A stretch of DNA of 64,000 nt from a bacterium (GTDB lineage: Bacteria; Bacteroidota; Ignavibacteria; Kapaibacteriales; UBA2268). A program made the position numbers and the translations under genes. Under the pieces are notes generated by a model, which worked only from the letters and a program-made list of their open reading frames with translations, was not told where the DNA came from and searched no databases. The stretch spans positions 62,001-126,000 of the forward strand of contig JANJTB010000032.1 in assembly GCA_024711295.1 (NCBI GenBank), in the 5' to 3' direction. Of this stretch, positions 63,213 through 64,000 are shown piece after piece (within the stretch, counting starts at the first letter, position 1; every line of letters starts with the position of its first letter).

Positions 63213-64000
63213 ATGAAATTAAAACTTTTAGTATCTGTTTTAGTATTTACTTTTTTCCAATTTTTGAGCTCATGCAGTGATGACGGGATTTCTACCCCAT
63301 TAAACGACATAAAACTTGAGCAGGAAATTGACAGAATTTGTGACTCTGTTATTTCAAATACAAAACTACCGGGTATGCTTGTTGGTGTTTGGGACAAAAA
63401 ACATAGATTGAACTACCTTAAAGGTCATGGTTTGGCTAATAAAGAAAACTCGACACCAATGACTTCTGATTTGCTTTTTAGAATTGGCAGCAATACTAAA
63501 TCATTTGTTATCACAAGAATTCTTCAACTTGTTGATGAGAAAAAAATATCTTTGTATGATAAACTGAGCAAGTATTATCCTGATTTCCCGAAATCAGATT
63601 TGATAACTGTAAAAATGCTCTGCGACATGAGCAGCGGTATTTACAATTATACAGAAAGCTCTGAATTTGCAAATATTATTGAAAATAACCCCCTACACAA
63701 ATGGACAATAGAAGAATATCTTGATATTGCAAAAAAATATAACTTTTACTTCGAGCCCGGTAGTGGTATCAAATACAGTAACACGAATACAGTTTTACTT
63801 GAAGGGATAGTTGAGAAATTAGATAATGACAAGCTCAGGAATGTGCTAAAAAACAAGATTTTCGATAAATATGGTTTGAGCAACACTTATTTCCCATCTG
63901 ATAACAAGATGCCATCACAACATTATGTGCATGGTTATGCTAACTATACTGATACATTGAAATTCGATGATGATGTTTCTGAATCATTTGATTTATCATG
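63213..64000 (+). CDS. Serine hydrolase / beta-lactamase-like lipoprotein (3' end outside window)
   Basis: The frame opens at ATG 63213 and stays open to the window end (262 codons). It begins with a lipoprotein signal (VFTFFQFLSSC). The class C beta-lactamase/DD-peptidase pattern follows: MLVGVWDKKHRLNYLKGHG, the catalytic SxxK in SNTKSFVITRIL, and MSSGIYNYTESS with the second motif YSN in IKYSNTNTVLLEG. This is the PBP4*-like or esterase class common in Bacteroidetes. It is periplasmic or outer-membrane-bound. The third motif lies beyond the window. Confidence 0.85.
   Translation, partial: MKLKLLVSVLVFTFFQFLSSCSDDGISTPLNDIKLEQEIDRICDSVISNTKLPGMLVGVWDKKHRLNYLKGHGLANKENSTPMTSDLLFRIGSNTKSFVITRILQLVDEKKISLYDKLSKYYPDFPKSDLITVKMLCDMSSGIYNYTESSEFANIIENNPLHKWTIEEYLDIAKKYNFYFEPGSGIKYSNTNTVLLEGIVEKLDNDKLRNVLKNKIFDKYGLSNTYFPSDNKMPSQHYVHGYANYTDTLKFDDDVSESFDLS

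Overview
The window is 64 kb of AT-rich bacterial chromosome, almost entirely housekeeping and cell-envelope genes, from a diderm of the Bacteroidota/Chlorobi/Ignavibacteria/Kapabacteria group. The evidence is a type III glutamine synthetase, an EF-P with the Chlorobi-like tip PGNLRAF, a PorV/PorQ-like outer-membrane protein together with a type IX secretion C-terminal sorting domain, Bacteroidetes-style promoters (TTG, 19-20 nt, TAnnTTTG) and Lol-type lipoprotein export genes. Flagellar export genes and CheW suggest a motile member, which points to the Ignavibacteria/Kapabacteria side rather than to Chlorobium or typical Bacteroides. The species cannot be named from the sequence.

Layout. 1-5 kb: the end of ispF, a large sensor histidine kinase and glnN on the + strand. 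5.05-5.39 kb is a non-coding stretch rich in inverted repeats. 5.4-8.4 kb: fliP-fliQ-fliR-flhB. 8.4-16.4 kb: an exported M3 oligopeptidase, a divergent metal permease, then yidC-yidD-rnpA-rpmH, a LolC/E-type permease and cheW on the - strand. 16.6-20.7 kb: a C-terminal processing protease, a SulP transporter and efp. 20.8-26.3 kb: a tight seven-gene run on the - strand, Nudix-parA-parB-thioesterase-PorV/Q-like-two unknown genes. 26.4-46.4 kb: rpsF-rplI, lolD, and an 18-kb translation supercluster read leftwards from rpsL to rplQ (str, S10, spc and alpha operons joined). rpsD and rpsR are missing from their usual places.

46.6-49.7 kb is a small accessory-looking patch: a membrane HExxH protein, a lipoprotein, and two tandem outer-membrane-type lipoproteins, one broken by a single in-frame TAA. 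49.8-64 kb: an AddA-like helicase-nuclease, initiator tRNA-fMet, an alkyltransferase-like protein without the catalytic Cys, a serine palmitoyltransferase-like enzyme and an SDR, a J-domain-like protein with a CMD-family protein, an envelope cluster (M48 lipoprotein protease, D-Ala-D-Ala dipeptidase, lipoprotein phosphoesterase), tsaE, a secreted sugar dehydrogenase with a T9SS tail, and the start of a serine-hydrolase lipoprotein cut by the window edge.

I see no CRISPR array, transposase, prophage or obvious defence island. The most interesting signals are small: the nonsense-interrupted paralog, a nested-hairpin attenuator between rpmH and rnpA, missing ribosomal genes at conserved positions, the palindromic non-coding regions, and the PYHRV alkyltransferase-like protein.
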